Position numbers and translations under genes: made by a program. Positions 1 to 7,506 of a stretch of 64,000 bases of DNA are shown piece after piece (the stretch's first letter is position 1; every line of letters begins with the position of its first letter). The DNA is from Halopseudomonas pelagia CL-AP6 (GTDB lineage Bacteria > Pseudomonadota > Gammaproteobacteria > Pseudomonadales > Pseudomonadaceae). The stretch lies in NCBI RefSeq assembly GCF_000410875.1, contig NZ_AROI01000023.1, positions 23,329 through 87,328 of the forward strand. The letters run 5' to 3'. The notes beneath the pieces were generated by a model that had not been told where the DNA came from, did no database searches, and worked only from the letters and a program-made list of their open reading frames with translations.

Positions 1-689
1 CGCACAATCGGATTGCGGCACAGTTCGCCTCCCACCGCGATGGCATTGTCGACATCCGCGGTAATCACACTGAAAAGGCCGGCCGGCAAGCCAGCCTGCT
101 CTGCCAGTGCAGCCAGAGCCAGTGCGGAGAAGGGCGTTTGCGGAGCGGGCTTGAGCACCATAGCGCACCCAGCAGCAAGCGCTGGCGCAGCCTTGCGGGT
201 GATCATTGCCGCCGGGAAGTTCCACGGGGTGATTGCCGCTGTCACGCCCACCGGCTCTTTCTGCACGATGATGCGTTTGTCCGGTTGGTGGCCAGGGATG
301 GTCTCGCCATACACGCGTTTGGCCTCTTCGGCGAACCATTCAATAAAGGAGGCGGCATAGGCGACTTCACCCCGGGCTTCAGCCAATGGCTTGCCCTGCT
401 CTGCGGTCATGATGCGCGCCAGATCCTCCTGGTGCAGCATCATCAGATCGAACCACTTGCGCAACACTGCCGCCCGCTCCTTGGCCGTGCGTTTGCGCCA
501 GGCCGGCTGGGCTGCCCGGGCGGCCTCGATGGCACGAATGGTTTCGTCCACACCCATATTCGGCACGCTGCCCAGCCGCTCGCCGTTGGCCGGGTTGAAT
601 ATGTCAGTACGCGCGCCGAGATCGGCTTCACACCAATGGCCAGCTATAAAGGCTTGTTGCCGAAACAGATCCGGGGCGTGCAATTCCAT
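1..689 (-). CDS. gabD: Succinate-semialdehyde dehydrogenase (5' part, runs off the window)
   Basis: NAD(P)-dependent aldehyde dehydrogenase that oxidises succinate semialdehyde to succinate, the last step of GABA catabolism. About 229 codons are visible. The start follows an AGAGAGGATT ribosome site, and the protein opens MELHAPDLFRQQAFIAG. It carries the family's N-terminal Rossmann region: FNPANGERLGSVPNMG near residue 36, EQGKPLAEARGEV near 100, the TPWNFPAAMITRK signature near 150 and the VLKPAPQTPFSALA cofactor segment near 175. The catalytic Cys and Glu lie beyond the window edge. An alternative substrate is glutarate semialdehyde (DavD), which the N-terminal half cannot exclude. A perfect palindrome 64 bp upstream suggests control by a repressor, plausibly the MarR protein encoded just upstream on the same strand. 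Confidence 0.88.
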   Translation of the reverse strand, partial: MELHAPDLFRQQAFIAGHWCEADLGARTDIFNPANGERLGSVPNMGVDETIRAIEAARAAQPAWRKRTAKERAAVLRKWFDLMMLHQEDLARIMTAEQGKPLAEARGEVAYAASFIEWFAEEAKRVYGETIPGHQPDKRIIVQKEPVGVTAAITPWNFPAAMITRKAAPALAAGCAMVLKPAPQTPFSALALAALAEQAGLPAGLFSVITADVDNAIAVGGELCRNPIV

Positions 690-752
690 GATAATCCTCT
701 CTGATAACCGGTAAAGCAGTCGCCCATCAGGCGTAATGCATTTACAACATAG

Positions 753-772
753 ATGTTTGATATTTCAAACAT
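753..772. promoter_or_regulatory. Perfect 20-bp palindrome upstream of gabD (candidate MarR operator)
   Basis: Arms ATGTTTGA and TCAAACAT are separated by TATT. The site lies between the MarR gene and gabD, 64 bp upstream of the gabD start. AT-rich palindromes of this size are the usual target of dimeric MarR proteins. The link to the neighbouring regulator is inference from position. Confidence 0.5.
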
Positions 773-908
773 GCTAAGGCGCAGAAAGGAATCAGGCAAT
801 AGCCCTAATCAAAAAATCGAGAATCGAAAACCGAAGGGAATGTTGTAACGCGGTGATGTCAGGCCGCGGTCCTTCGCAGCATAGCCATGGTGGCTGGCGC
901 GTCTACGG

Positions 909-1376
909 TCAGGCCGCAGACTCGCTTTCAAACAATTCAGCCGGGCCGTGTTGATCGGCCTCAAGCAAACCGGCTACCCGTTGCAGGCTGGCCAGCATCA
1001 TCAACTGCTCCCAATCGGGCAGCTTGCCAAAACGCTCAAGAAACGCCGCCGGTAACAACGCAGGCTCAGCCTGGATCGCAGCCGATCCCTTGACCGTCAA
1101 AGCCAGGTGGACTTTGCGCTTGTCACTCTTGCTACGGATGCGCTGCAGCAACTCACGGTTCTCAAGACGGTCAATAATGGTACTGAGCGTAGCCTGAGAG
1201 ACGCTGACTTTCTTTGCCAGATCGCCGAGAGTACCTTCCCCCATCGCCTGGATGCTATGCATGATCAATAATTGGATAGGAGTAAGACCACTATGCCGGC
1301 CCAAGCGCTTGGCATGTATTTCAGTAGCGCGCTGCAAGCGTCGCAACGCAAGGTAAAGGTCGTGCATCATATACAT
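909..1376 (-). CDS. MarR-family transcriptional regulator
   Basis: 155-residue winged-helix regulator. The N-terminal dimerisation helix reads LYLALRRLQRATEIHAKRL. The HTH includes GDLAKKVSVSQATLSTIIDRLE around residues 52-71. The wing is RIRSKSDKRKVHLALTVKG around 80-98, with the Asp-Lys-Arg-Lys pattern usual in MarR proteins. The start is preceded by GGGAG six bases upstream. It sits upstream of gabD on the same strand. The opening helix resembles EctR-type MarR proteins that control ectoine synthesis, which would suit the osmolyte operon nearby, but the resemblance is from memory and the ligand is unknown. The palindrome at 753-772 is the best visible operator. Confidence 0.85.
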   Translation of the reverse strand: MYMMHDLYLALRRLQRATEIHAKRLGRHSGLTPIQLLIMHSIQAMGEGTLGDLAKKVSVSQATLSTIIDRLENRELLQRIRSKSDKRKVHLALTVKGSAAIQAEPALLPAAFLERFGKLPDWEQLMMLASLQRVAGLLEADQHGPAELFESESAA

Positions 1377-1716
1377 GCTCAGCTCCCGGCCGCACTCTCA
1401 ATCGAGGGCGCATTTTGCCATAAAGTCTAAATATTACAGTAGTAACTAGATTTCTGGGTGCGGGGGTATCAAGCGCCCATCTAAACCCAGCTATTGCGAT
1501 AAATCCAGTTTTTCGTCTGGCTAGATTACAACAAATTTATTTTTACTTCAAAATAGTTTGCTGCGACTCAAGCCCCTGCATAAGCCGACCAGCCTGACTA
1601 TTCTCGCCGGCTTTTATCAGATGTGGCAGTACCGCTAAATGCGCTTCGATAAACCGCCCACCACCGCAGGGCCCTAGAGCACCAGTAAATACTGCGCCAG
1701 CCCTTGCACACCCGTC

Positions 1717-1737
1717 TGTGCATAAGCTTGTGCATAA
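1717..1737 (-). promoter_or_regulatory. Pair of DnaA-box-like 9-mers
   Basis: TGTGCATAA occurs at 1717-1725 and again at 1729-1737. On the minus strand each reads TTATGCACA, which fits the relaxed DnaA-box consensus TTATNCACA. Spacing is 12 bp start to start, about one helical turn. No other origin features are present, so this would be at most a regulatory or titration site. Confidence 0.3.
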
Positions 1738-1822
1738 GTTGTGTAAACCCAGCCAATGCAGGCCGCTTAAGCCAGTGCGCTACTTTTTGCGCATCGGTGC
1801 GCCAACCCTTGCTCACATTTCC

Positions 1823-1836
1823 GTGACCAAGGTCAC
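1823..1836. promoter_or_regulatory. Inverted repeat upstream of the hcp promoter (candidate activator site)
   Basis: Perfect arms GTGACC and GGTCAC are separated by AA. The site lies about 90-105 bp upstream of the transcription start predicted from the sigma54-like element at 1900-1915, the usual distance for an enhancer-binding protein. The protein that would bind is unknown. Confidence 0.35.
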
Positions 1837-1899
1837 AGCAGCGCTTCCCTACTTTGACGGCTACCCATAAGCAATTGATTTAAATGGATTTAAAAATGA

Positions 1900-1915
1900 T
1901 GGCACGGGCCTTGTA
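1900..1915 (+). promoter_or_regulatory. Candidate sigma54 (RpoN) promoter of hcp
   Basis: TGGCACG, four bases, then TTGTA. This matches the -24 element fully and the -12 element (TTGCA) with one mismatch, with the correct GG-N10-G spacing. The mismatch hits the conserved C of the -12 GC, which weakens the call. It lies 54 bp upstream of the hcp start codon. RpoN control of hcp genes is established in several Proteobacteria. Confidence 0.45.
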
Positions 1916-1968
1916 ATGATTAGAGCTTCCGGACACCCAGTCCAATCCACCAGGCAAGGAGAGCTATA

Positions 1969-2487
1969 ATGCCAACACCCGCATATATGTCCATCGAAGG
2001 TACCAAGCAAGGTCTGATCACTGCCGGCACCTTTACCGAAGATTCGGTAGGCAACATTTTCCAGGAAGGTCATGAAGACCAGATTCTGGTTCAGGCCTTT
2101 GATCACCAAGTCATCATTCCACGCGATCCGCAATCGGGTCAGCCCACCGGCCAGCGCGTGCACAAACCGCTGATGATCACCAAGGTCTTTGACAAGTCTT
2201 CCCCGCTGATTTTCAACGCCTTGACCTCCGGCGAGCGTCTGAGCAGCTGCCGTCTGGAGTGGTTCCGCACCTCTTCTACCGGAACCCAGGAGCACTACTT
2301 CACCATCGAACTGCAAGACGCCATCATCGTCGACGTGCAGTCGCATATGCCGAACTGCCAGGATCCGGCTCAGTCCCATTTTACCCACCTGGAAGATGTG
2401 TACTTCACTTACCGCAAGATTGTCTGGACCCATGAAGTCTCCGGCACGTCCGGCTCTGACGACTGGCGCACGCCGATTTCCGCGTAA
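1969..2487 (+). CDS. hcp: Hcp-family type VI secretion tube protein (orphan)
   Basis: 172 residues, the normal Hcp length. Hcp hexamers stack to form the inner tube of the type VI secretion system and act as chaperone or carrier for small effectors. Family features are the opening MPTPAYMSIEGTKQGLITAG, the central HKPLMITKVFDKSSPLIFNAL segment near residues 64-84, and the C-terminal beta strands with YFTYRKIVWTHE near 145. The start has an AAGGAG ribosome site seven bases upstream, and a strong terminator follows directly. No VgrG, PAAR, sheath or effector gene is adjacent, so it is a monocistronic orphan that presumably serves a T6SS encoded elsewhere. Confidence 0.93.
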   Translation: MPTPAYMSIEGTKQGLITAGTFTEDSVGNIFQEGHEDQILVQAFDHQVIIPRDPQSGQPTGQRVHKPLMITKVFDKSSPLIFNALTSGERLSSCRLEWFRTSSTGTQEHYFTIELQDAIIVDVQSHMPNCQDPAQSHFTHLEDVYFTYRKIVWTHEVSGTSGSDDWRTPISA

Positions 2488-2504
2488 GTCGTAAGCGTTT
2501 TATC

Positions 2505-2538
2505 GACATCAGCCGGCCCTCCCGGCTGATGTCTTTTA
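2505..2538 (+). terminator. Rho-independent terminator of hcp
   Basis: A 12-bp perfect stem (GACATCAGCCGG / CCGGCTGATGTC) with a five-base loop is followed by TTTTA. It begins 17 bp after the hcp stop codon. Confidence 0.9.
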
Positions 2539-2673
2539 CCCGCCTCTTTCCCCAACTAACTACACAACCAACCTGCCATTTTTAAACGCAACTCTAAGCC
2601 CGACAGCCTGTCCATACCTTAGCAACAGGGCGAAACAGCCCACTTACACTCACCCCCTAAAAAGGGCGTCAGT

Positions 2674-4446
2674 ATGTGCGGAATTGCAGGAGAGTTTCGT
2701 TTTGATGGATTGCCGGCAGACATGGCGACCCTGGACCGTATCACCCGCCACATGGCCCAGCGCGGCCCGGACGCGTCGGGGCTTTGGGCGCAAGGAAGCC
2801 TGGGGCTGGGCCATCGCAGACTCAAGATCATGGACCTTGCTGAAGCCTCCGGGCAGCCGATGGTGGATGCCGAAGCAGGCTTGTCGTTGGTATTCAACGG
2901 CGCCATCTATAACTACCCGCAACTGCGCGCCGAACTGGAGGGCCTGGGCTACCGGTTCTTTTCTGGCGGCGATACCGAAGTGGTACTCAAGGGCTTCCAT
3001 GCCTGGGGCGAGAAATTATTGCCGCGCCTCAACGGCATGTTCGCCATGGCCATCTGGGAGCGCGATACCCATCGGCTGTTTCTTGCGCGTGACCGCCTGG
3101 GCATCAAGCCGCTGTATTTGAACCGCACGGATCAGCGTCTGCGCTTTGCTTCCAGCCTGACCGCGTTACTGCAAGGCGACGGCGTTGATACCAGCATCAA
3201 CCCGGTCGCGCTGAATCATTATCTGTCTTTCCACGCCGTAGTACCGCCGCCGCTGACCCTGCTCAACGGCATAGAGAAACTGCCGCCCGGCCATTGGATG
3301 CGCGTGGAAAGCGACGGCAGCAGTCAGCAGCAGCGTTGGTGGGATCTGGAATACGGTGCCTGTGCCGACGAACAGTCGTTGTCCTTTGATGACTGGCAAG
3401 AGCGGGTGCTCGATAGCCTGCGCGCCTCGGTTAAACGGCGCAACCTGGCGGCGGTGGATGTCGGCGTGCTCCTCTCCGGCGGCGTCGACTCCAGCCTGCT
3501 GGTCGGTCTGCTACGCGAAGCCGGCGCGGAAAAATTGCAGACCTTCTCTATCGGCTTTGCCGACGTTAACGGCGAGGCGGGAAACGAGTTTCAATATTCG
3601 GATCTGATTGCTGAGCACTTCGCCACCGAGCATCACCAGTTGATGATCCCCGAGCAAGAAATCATCGCACAACTACCCAGCGCCATCGGCGCGATGAATG
3701 AGCCTATGGTCAGCCATGACTGTATCGCCTTCTACCTGCTTTCGCGCGAAGTCAGCCAGCACTGCAAGGTGGTACAGAGCGGCCAAGGCGCAGATGAGAT
3801 TTTTGCCGGCTACCATTGGTATCCGCAGGTGGACCAAGCAGCCGATCCGGTCGCCGCCTACCAACAGGCCTTTATGGATCGCAGCTTCGCGGAATACCAG
3901 CAAACCGTCAGCCCAGGCTGGGCCAAACACGACTATGCCGGCGATTTTATTCGCGAACATTTTGCCCAACCGGGCGCGAACAGCGGCCTGGACAAGGCCC
4001 TGCGCCTGGACACCAAGGTGATGCTGGTCGATGACCCGGTCAAGCGCGTGGATAACATGACCATGGCCTGGGGCCTGGAAGCGCGCGTGCCCTTCCTTGA
4101 CCACGAGGTGGTAGAGCTGGCAGCTCGTGTGCCCGGCCGCTTCAAGCTGCCCGACAATGGCAAATATGTGCTCAAGGAAGCCTCGCGCAAGGTGATTCCC
4201 GCCGCAGTGATCGACCGGCCCAAGGGTTATTTTCCGGTGCCCGGCCTGAAATACCTGGAAGGCTCCACCCTGGACTGGGTCACAGAATCGCTTACCAGCC
4301 AGCGCGCCCTTGAGCGCGGCCTGTTCAATCCCGGTTATATCGACACCTTGCTCAGCGATCCCAAGGCGCACATCACGCCATTGCGCGGCTCCAAACTGTG
4401 GCAGCTGGCGATGTTGGGCTTGTGGCTTGATGCGCACAATCTGTAA
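2674..4446 (+). CDS. asnB: N-acetylglutaminylglutamine amidotransferase (asparagine synthase-like)
   Basis: 590-residue glutamine-hydrolysing amidotransferase, forming the terminal amide of the osmolyte N-acetylglutaminylglutamine amide (NAGGN). The N-terminal class II glutaminase domain begins MCGIAGEF, with Cys2 as nucleophile, and includes the RGPDASG and GLGHRRLKIMD segments. The C-terminal synthetase domain has the PP-loop LLSGGVDSSLL near residue 268, a QGADEIFAGY segment near 372 and ARVPFLDHEVVELAA near 475. It starts a same-strand cluster with ngg 13 bp downstream and an M42 peptidase next. This order is characteristic of the NAGGN system, so the usual asparagine synthetase role is unlikely. 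Osmotic control is expected but no operator is recognisable. Confidence 0.92.
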   Translation: MCGIAGEFRFDGLPADMATLDRITRHMAQRGPDASGLWAQGSLGLGHRRLKIMDLAEASGQPMVDAEAGLSLVFNGAIYNYPQLRAELEGLGYRFFSGGDTEVVLKGFHAWGEKLLPRLNGMFAMAIWERDTHRLFLARDRLGIKPLYLNRTDQRLRFASSLTALLQGDGVDTSINPVALNHYLSFHAVVPPPLTLLNGIEKLPPGHWMRVESDGSSQQQRWWDLEYGACADEQSLSFDDWQERVLDSLRASVKRRNLAAVDVGVLLSGGVDSSLLVGLLREAGAEKLQTFSIGFADVNGEAGNEFQYSDLIAEHFATEHHQLMIPEQEIIAQLPSAIGAMNEPMVSHDCIAFYLLSREVSQHCKVVQSGQGADEIFAGYHWYPQVDQAADPVAAYQQAFMDRSFAEYQQTVSPGWAKHDYAGDFIREHFAQPGANSGLDKALRLDTKVMLVDDPVKRVDNMTMAWGLEARVPFLDHEVVELAARVPGRFKLPDNGKYVLKEASRKVIPAAVIDRPKGYFPVPGLKYLEGSTLDWVTESLTSQRALERGLFNPGYIDTLLSDPKAHITPLRGSKLWQLAMLGLWLDAHNL

Positions 4447-4459
4447 GGAATGACTGACC

Positions 4460-6208
4460 ATGTCCAGACCCATGCCACCGGATCAACAACGCCTGCAGCG
4501 CGGTACTGCCCCCACCTTTGAGCGCCTGCGCGCCAGCCATGCCAAGCAGGGCACCAGCCAAGGCGCGGCCACCGATGCGACGGTGCATTGCGGTTGGGGC
4601 AGGCTGTTATTCGGGCAGACCTTTTCCGACTATCGCCTGTTGGCCGGGACGCTATTGGATGAAGAAACCGGCGAGCGCGATATCGTGCTCTACGTCGAAG
4701 ATCCGCAGGTAGTGCTGTCCTTCGCCCCACAGCAGCTGTTCCTCGACCCATCCGACACCCTACGCCTGTGGTTCAGCGACTATCGGCCTGCGCACGAGAG
4801 CCCCCAGGGATTTAACCTACGACACCCGCATGGCGATGCAGACTGGGAGGCAATCAATCGATTGTACAAGTCGCAGAATATGGCCTGCGTGGACCCGGAT
4901 AAAATCACCCCCCGCGAGGCCGGCGGCCCGATCTTCTGGTTGACCGAAGATGAGGACAGCGGTGAAGTGATCGGTACCGTGATGGGCCTTAATCACCATA
5001 AGGCTTTCAATGACCCGGAGCAGGGATCAAGCCTCTGGTGCCTCGCGGTAGACAGCAGCACCCAGCGTTTCGGCGTTGGTGAGACGCTGGTTCGACACCT
5101 GGTTGAGTATTTTATGAGCCGCACCTGTTCCTACCTCGATCTTTCGGTGCTGCACGACAACAAGCAGGCCAAGGCACTGTACCGCAAGCTGGGTTTTCGC
5201 AAGTTGCGCACCTTTGCTTTAAAGCGCAAGAACAGCATCAATCAGGTGCTGTTTATTGGTCCGGATTCGGATCAGGAATTGAACCCCTATGCCCGGATTA
5301 TCACCCGCGAGGCTCGACGCAGGGGCATTGAGGTCAATATCCACGATACCGCAGCGGGGCTCTTCAGCCTGACCCACGGCGGCCGGCGAATCCGCTGCCG
5401 GGAATCGCTCAGCGACCTGACCAGCGCCATCAGCATGACCCTCTGCCAGGACAAGCATCTTACCCATCGCACGCTGCACCGGGCCGGATTGAGCACACCG
5501 CAATTTCAGCTAGCGGGCGCGGCCACAGATAACGCTGCGTTTCTATCCGAACACCACGCCCTGGTCGTCAAGCCCAACGACGGCGAGCAGGGGCAGGGCG
5601 TCGCGGTAGATATCCGGGATGCCGACGCGCTGGAGTCAGCTATTGCTGCAGCCCATCAATTCGACAGCGAGGTGCTGCTGGAGAGCTATCACCCAGGCCA
5701 GGATCTGCGTGTGCTGGTTATCAACTACGAGGTAGTGGCCGCAGCGATCCGACGGCCTGCCGAGGTCTGTGGCGATGGGGTAAAAACCCTCAAGCAACTG
5801 ATTGAAAAACAAAGCCGCCGACGCCAGACCAGCACTCAGGGTGAGAGCCGTATACCGATGGACGACGAAACTCGGCGTACGGTTGAAGCCCAAGGCTTCA
5901 GCCTGGATGATGTAATACCCTATGGAAAGCAAGTGTTCGTGCGCCGCACCGCCAACCTGCATACCGGCGGCATGCTGGTAGACGTTACCCGCAAGCTGCA
6001 TCCGACGCTTAGGCAGGCCGCGATCGACGCGGCCAAGGCATTGGAAATACCCGTGGCCGGGCTGGACCTGATGGTGCCAGAACCGGATGAGCCGGCTTAC
6101 GTCATCATCGAGGCCAATGAACGCCCCGGCCTGGCCAACCATGAACCGCAACCGACCGCAGAACGCTTTATCGACCTGCTGTTTCCGCTTAGCCGTTCAC
6201 AATCATGA
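4460..6208 (+). CDS. ngg: N-acetylglutaminylglutamine synthetase (GNAT + ATP-grasp fusion)
   Basis: 582-residue bifunctional enzyme that makes the N-acetyl-Gln-Gln dipeptide backbone of NAGGN. The N-terminal half holds a GNAT acetyltransferase domain: SLWCLAVDSSTQRFGVGETLVRHL near residues 190-214 and LHDNKQAKALYRKLGFRKL near 232-250. The C-terminal half is an ATP-grasp ligase with ALVVKPNDGEQGQGVAVDI near residue 370, a DLRVLVINYEVVAAAIRRPA segment near 413 and a metal-binding VIIEANERPGLANHE segment near 550. This fusion is diagnostic of the family. It lies 13 bp after the amidotransferase gene, probably in the same transcript. Confidence 0.93.
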   Translation: MSRPMPPDQQRLQRGTAPTFERLRASHAKQGTSQGAATDATVHCGWGRLLFGQTFSDYRLLAGTLLDEETGERDIVLYVEDPQVVLSFAPQQLFLDPSDTLRLWFSDYRPAHESPQGFNLRHPHGDADWEAINRLYKSQNMACVDPDKITPREAGGPIFWLTEDEDSGEVIGTVMGLNHHKAFNDPEQGSSLWCLAVDSSTQRFGVGETLVRHLVEYFMSRTCSYLDLSVLHDNKQAKALYRKLGFRKLRTFALKRKNSINQVLFIGPDSDQELNPYARIITREARRRGIEVNIHDTAAGLFSLTHGGRRIRCRESLSDLTSAISMTLCQDKHLTHRTLHRAGLSTPQFQLAGAATDNAAFLSEHHALVVKPNDGEQGQGVAVDIRDADALESAIAAAHQFDSEVLLESYHPGQDLRVLVINYEVVAAAIRRPAEVCGDGVKTLKQLIEKQSRRRQTSTQGESRIPMDDETRRTVEAQGFSLDDVIPYGKQVFVRRTANLHTGGMLVDVTRKLHPTLRQAAIDAAKALEIPVAGLDLMVPEPDEPAYVIIEANERPGLANHEPQPTAERFIDLLFPLSRSQS

Positions 6209-6253
6209 CGGCAACATAGCCACAAGAAACACAGGCACAAAACGGAGGAATGC

Positions 6254-7444
6254 ATGACCGAGATCTACCCCGGACCGAATATGGAATTTCTCGAGCGCAC
6301 CCTGCTGGAGATGCTCGCTATTCCTTGTCCCACCGGCTTTACCGATGGCATCGTGCGCTATGTCGCCGAGCATCTGGACGCCATGGGCGTGGACTATGAG
6401 CTGACCCGGCGTGGCACCATTCGCGCCACACTCAAGGGCAAGCAGGCCACCCCGGACCGCGCGATAGCAGCCCATCTGGATACTATTGGCGCCATGGTGC
6501 GCGGCATCAAGGATAACGGTCGTCTGCAGCTAGCCCCTATCGGCCACTGGTCCAGCCGCTTTGCCGAGGGTAGCCGGGTCAGCCTGTTTGGCGACCACGG
6601 CTGCCTGCGCGGCAGCGTACTGCCGTTGATGGCCTCGGGGCATGCCTTCAATGAGGGCGTAGACAGCCTGGCCGTCAGTTGGGATACGGTCGAGCTGCGC
6701 GTGGACGCCGCTACTACCAGCCATGCCGAAACTGAGGCCCTGGGCATTCATGTTGGCGATTTTGTCGCCTTCGATCCGTGTCCCGAATTTACCGATACTG
6801 GCTATATCAATTCCCGGCATCTGGATAACAAGGCTGGCGCGGCGGCGCTGCTTACCGCAATCAAGCAGGTGGTCGATAGTGGCGAACTGCTGCCGATGGA
6901 CTGCCATCCGGTATTCACCATTACCGAGGAAACCGGCACCGGCTCCGCTGGCGTGCTGCCCTGGGATGTCAGTGAGTTCGTTGGCGTGGATATCGCCCCC
7001 TCGGCTGCCGGCCAGAGCACAACCGAGCATTCGGTCACGCTGTGCATGCAGGACTCCGGCGGCCCTTACGATTACCACCTGACACGGCACTTGCAGAGCC
7101 TCTGCCACCGCGACGAGATACCGGTGCGCCGTGATCTATTTCGCTATTACCACAGCGACGCAGAATCAGCGATCCGTTCCGGCACCGACACGCGTATAGC
7201 CTTGATTGGCTTTGGCACGGACGCGACCCACGGCTACGAACGCACCCACCGCGATAGCCTGGCCGCATTAAACCGTCTGCTAGTGGCTTATATGTTCAGC
7301 GCGCCGGTATTCGAACATGACGAGAAAAACCACCCACCGCTGGAGAACTTCCGCGAGCAACTGAGCGACGAAACCGTCAGCGCCAGCGATACCGTATTGC
7401 CGCCGTTAAAGCGCATTCTTTCGCAACATAAACCCAAAACCTGA
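6254..7444 (+). CDS. M42-family peptidase of the osmoprotectant NAGGN system
   Basis: 396-residue predicted metallo-aminopeptidase/deacylase of the M42/M28 group. Candidate metal-binding segments are AIAAHLDTIGAMV near residue 75, the SRHLDNKAGAAALL region near 190 (Asp ligand) and TITEETGTGSAG near 225 (Glu-Glu). Later segments RYYHSDAESA and THGYERTHRDSLAAL contribute the final Asp and His. It is the third gene of the NAGGN cluster, 45 bp after ngg, with an ACGGAGGAATGC ribosome site. The co-conserved peptidase is thought to process or turn over the dipeptide osmolyte; its exact reaction is not established. Confidence 0.88.
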   Translation: MTEIYPGPNMEFLERTLLEMLAIPCPTGFTDGIVRYVAEHLDAMGVDYELTRRGTIRATLKGKQATPDRAIAAHLDTIGAMVRGIKDNGRLQLAPIGHWSSRFAEGSRVSLFGDHGCLRGSVLPLMASGHAFNEGVDSLAVSWDTVELRVDAATTSHAETEALGIHVGDFVAFDPCPEFTDTGYINSRHLDNKAGAAALLTAIKQVVDSGELLPMDCHPVFTITEETGTGSAGVLPWDVSEFVGVDIAPSAAGQSTTEHSVTLCMQDSGGPYDYHLTRHLQSLCHRDEIPVRRDLFRYYHSDAESAIRSGTDTRIALIGFGTDATHGYERTHRDSLAALNRLLVAYMFSAPVFEHDEKNHPPLENFREQLSDETVSASDTVLPPLKRILSQHKPKT

Positions 7445-7506
7445 TCATCGGCAGGCATCCCCTGGCGCGGTATAGTCAGGGTTTGCCTGAAGCGGAATAG
7501 TATAAC

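Larger units (their letters stand above)
1377..1968. other. 592-bp non-coding region between the MarR gene and hcp
   Basis: No convincing gene. It holds an AT-rich stretch (1400-1560), two DnaA-box-like 9-mers (1717-1737), a GTGACC/GGTCAC inverted repeat (1823-1836) and a sigma54-like promoter (1900-1915). A short open frame on the minus strand around 1600-1816 is rich in Trp, Arg and Ser, lacks a ribosome site and looks fortuitous. Confidence 0.7.

Noticed and set aside
1598..1816. 72-codon minus-strand frame in the gap before hcp
   Set aside because: No ribosome site, composition unlike protein, overlaps DnaA-like boxes.
3673..4473. Minus-strand open frame of 266 codons opposite asnB
   Set aside because: Antisense to a strong gene, no family motif.
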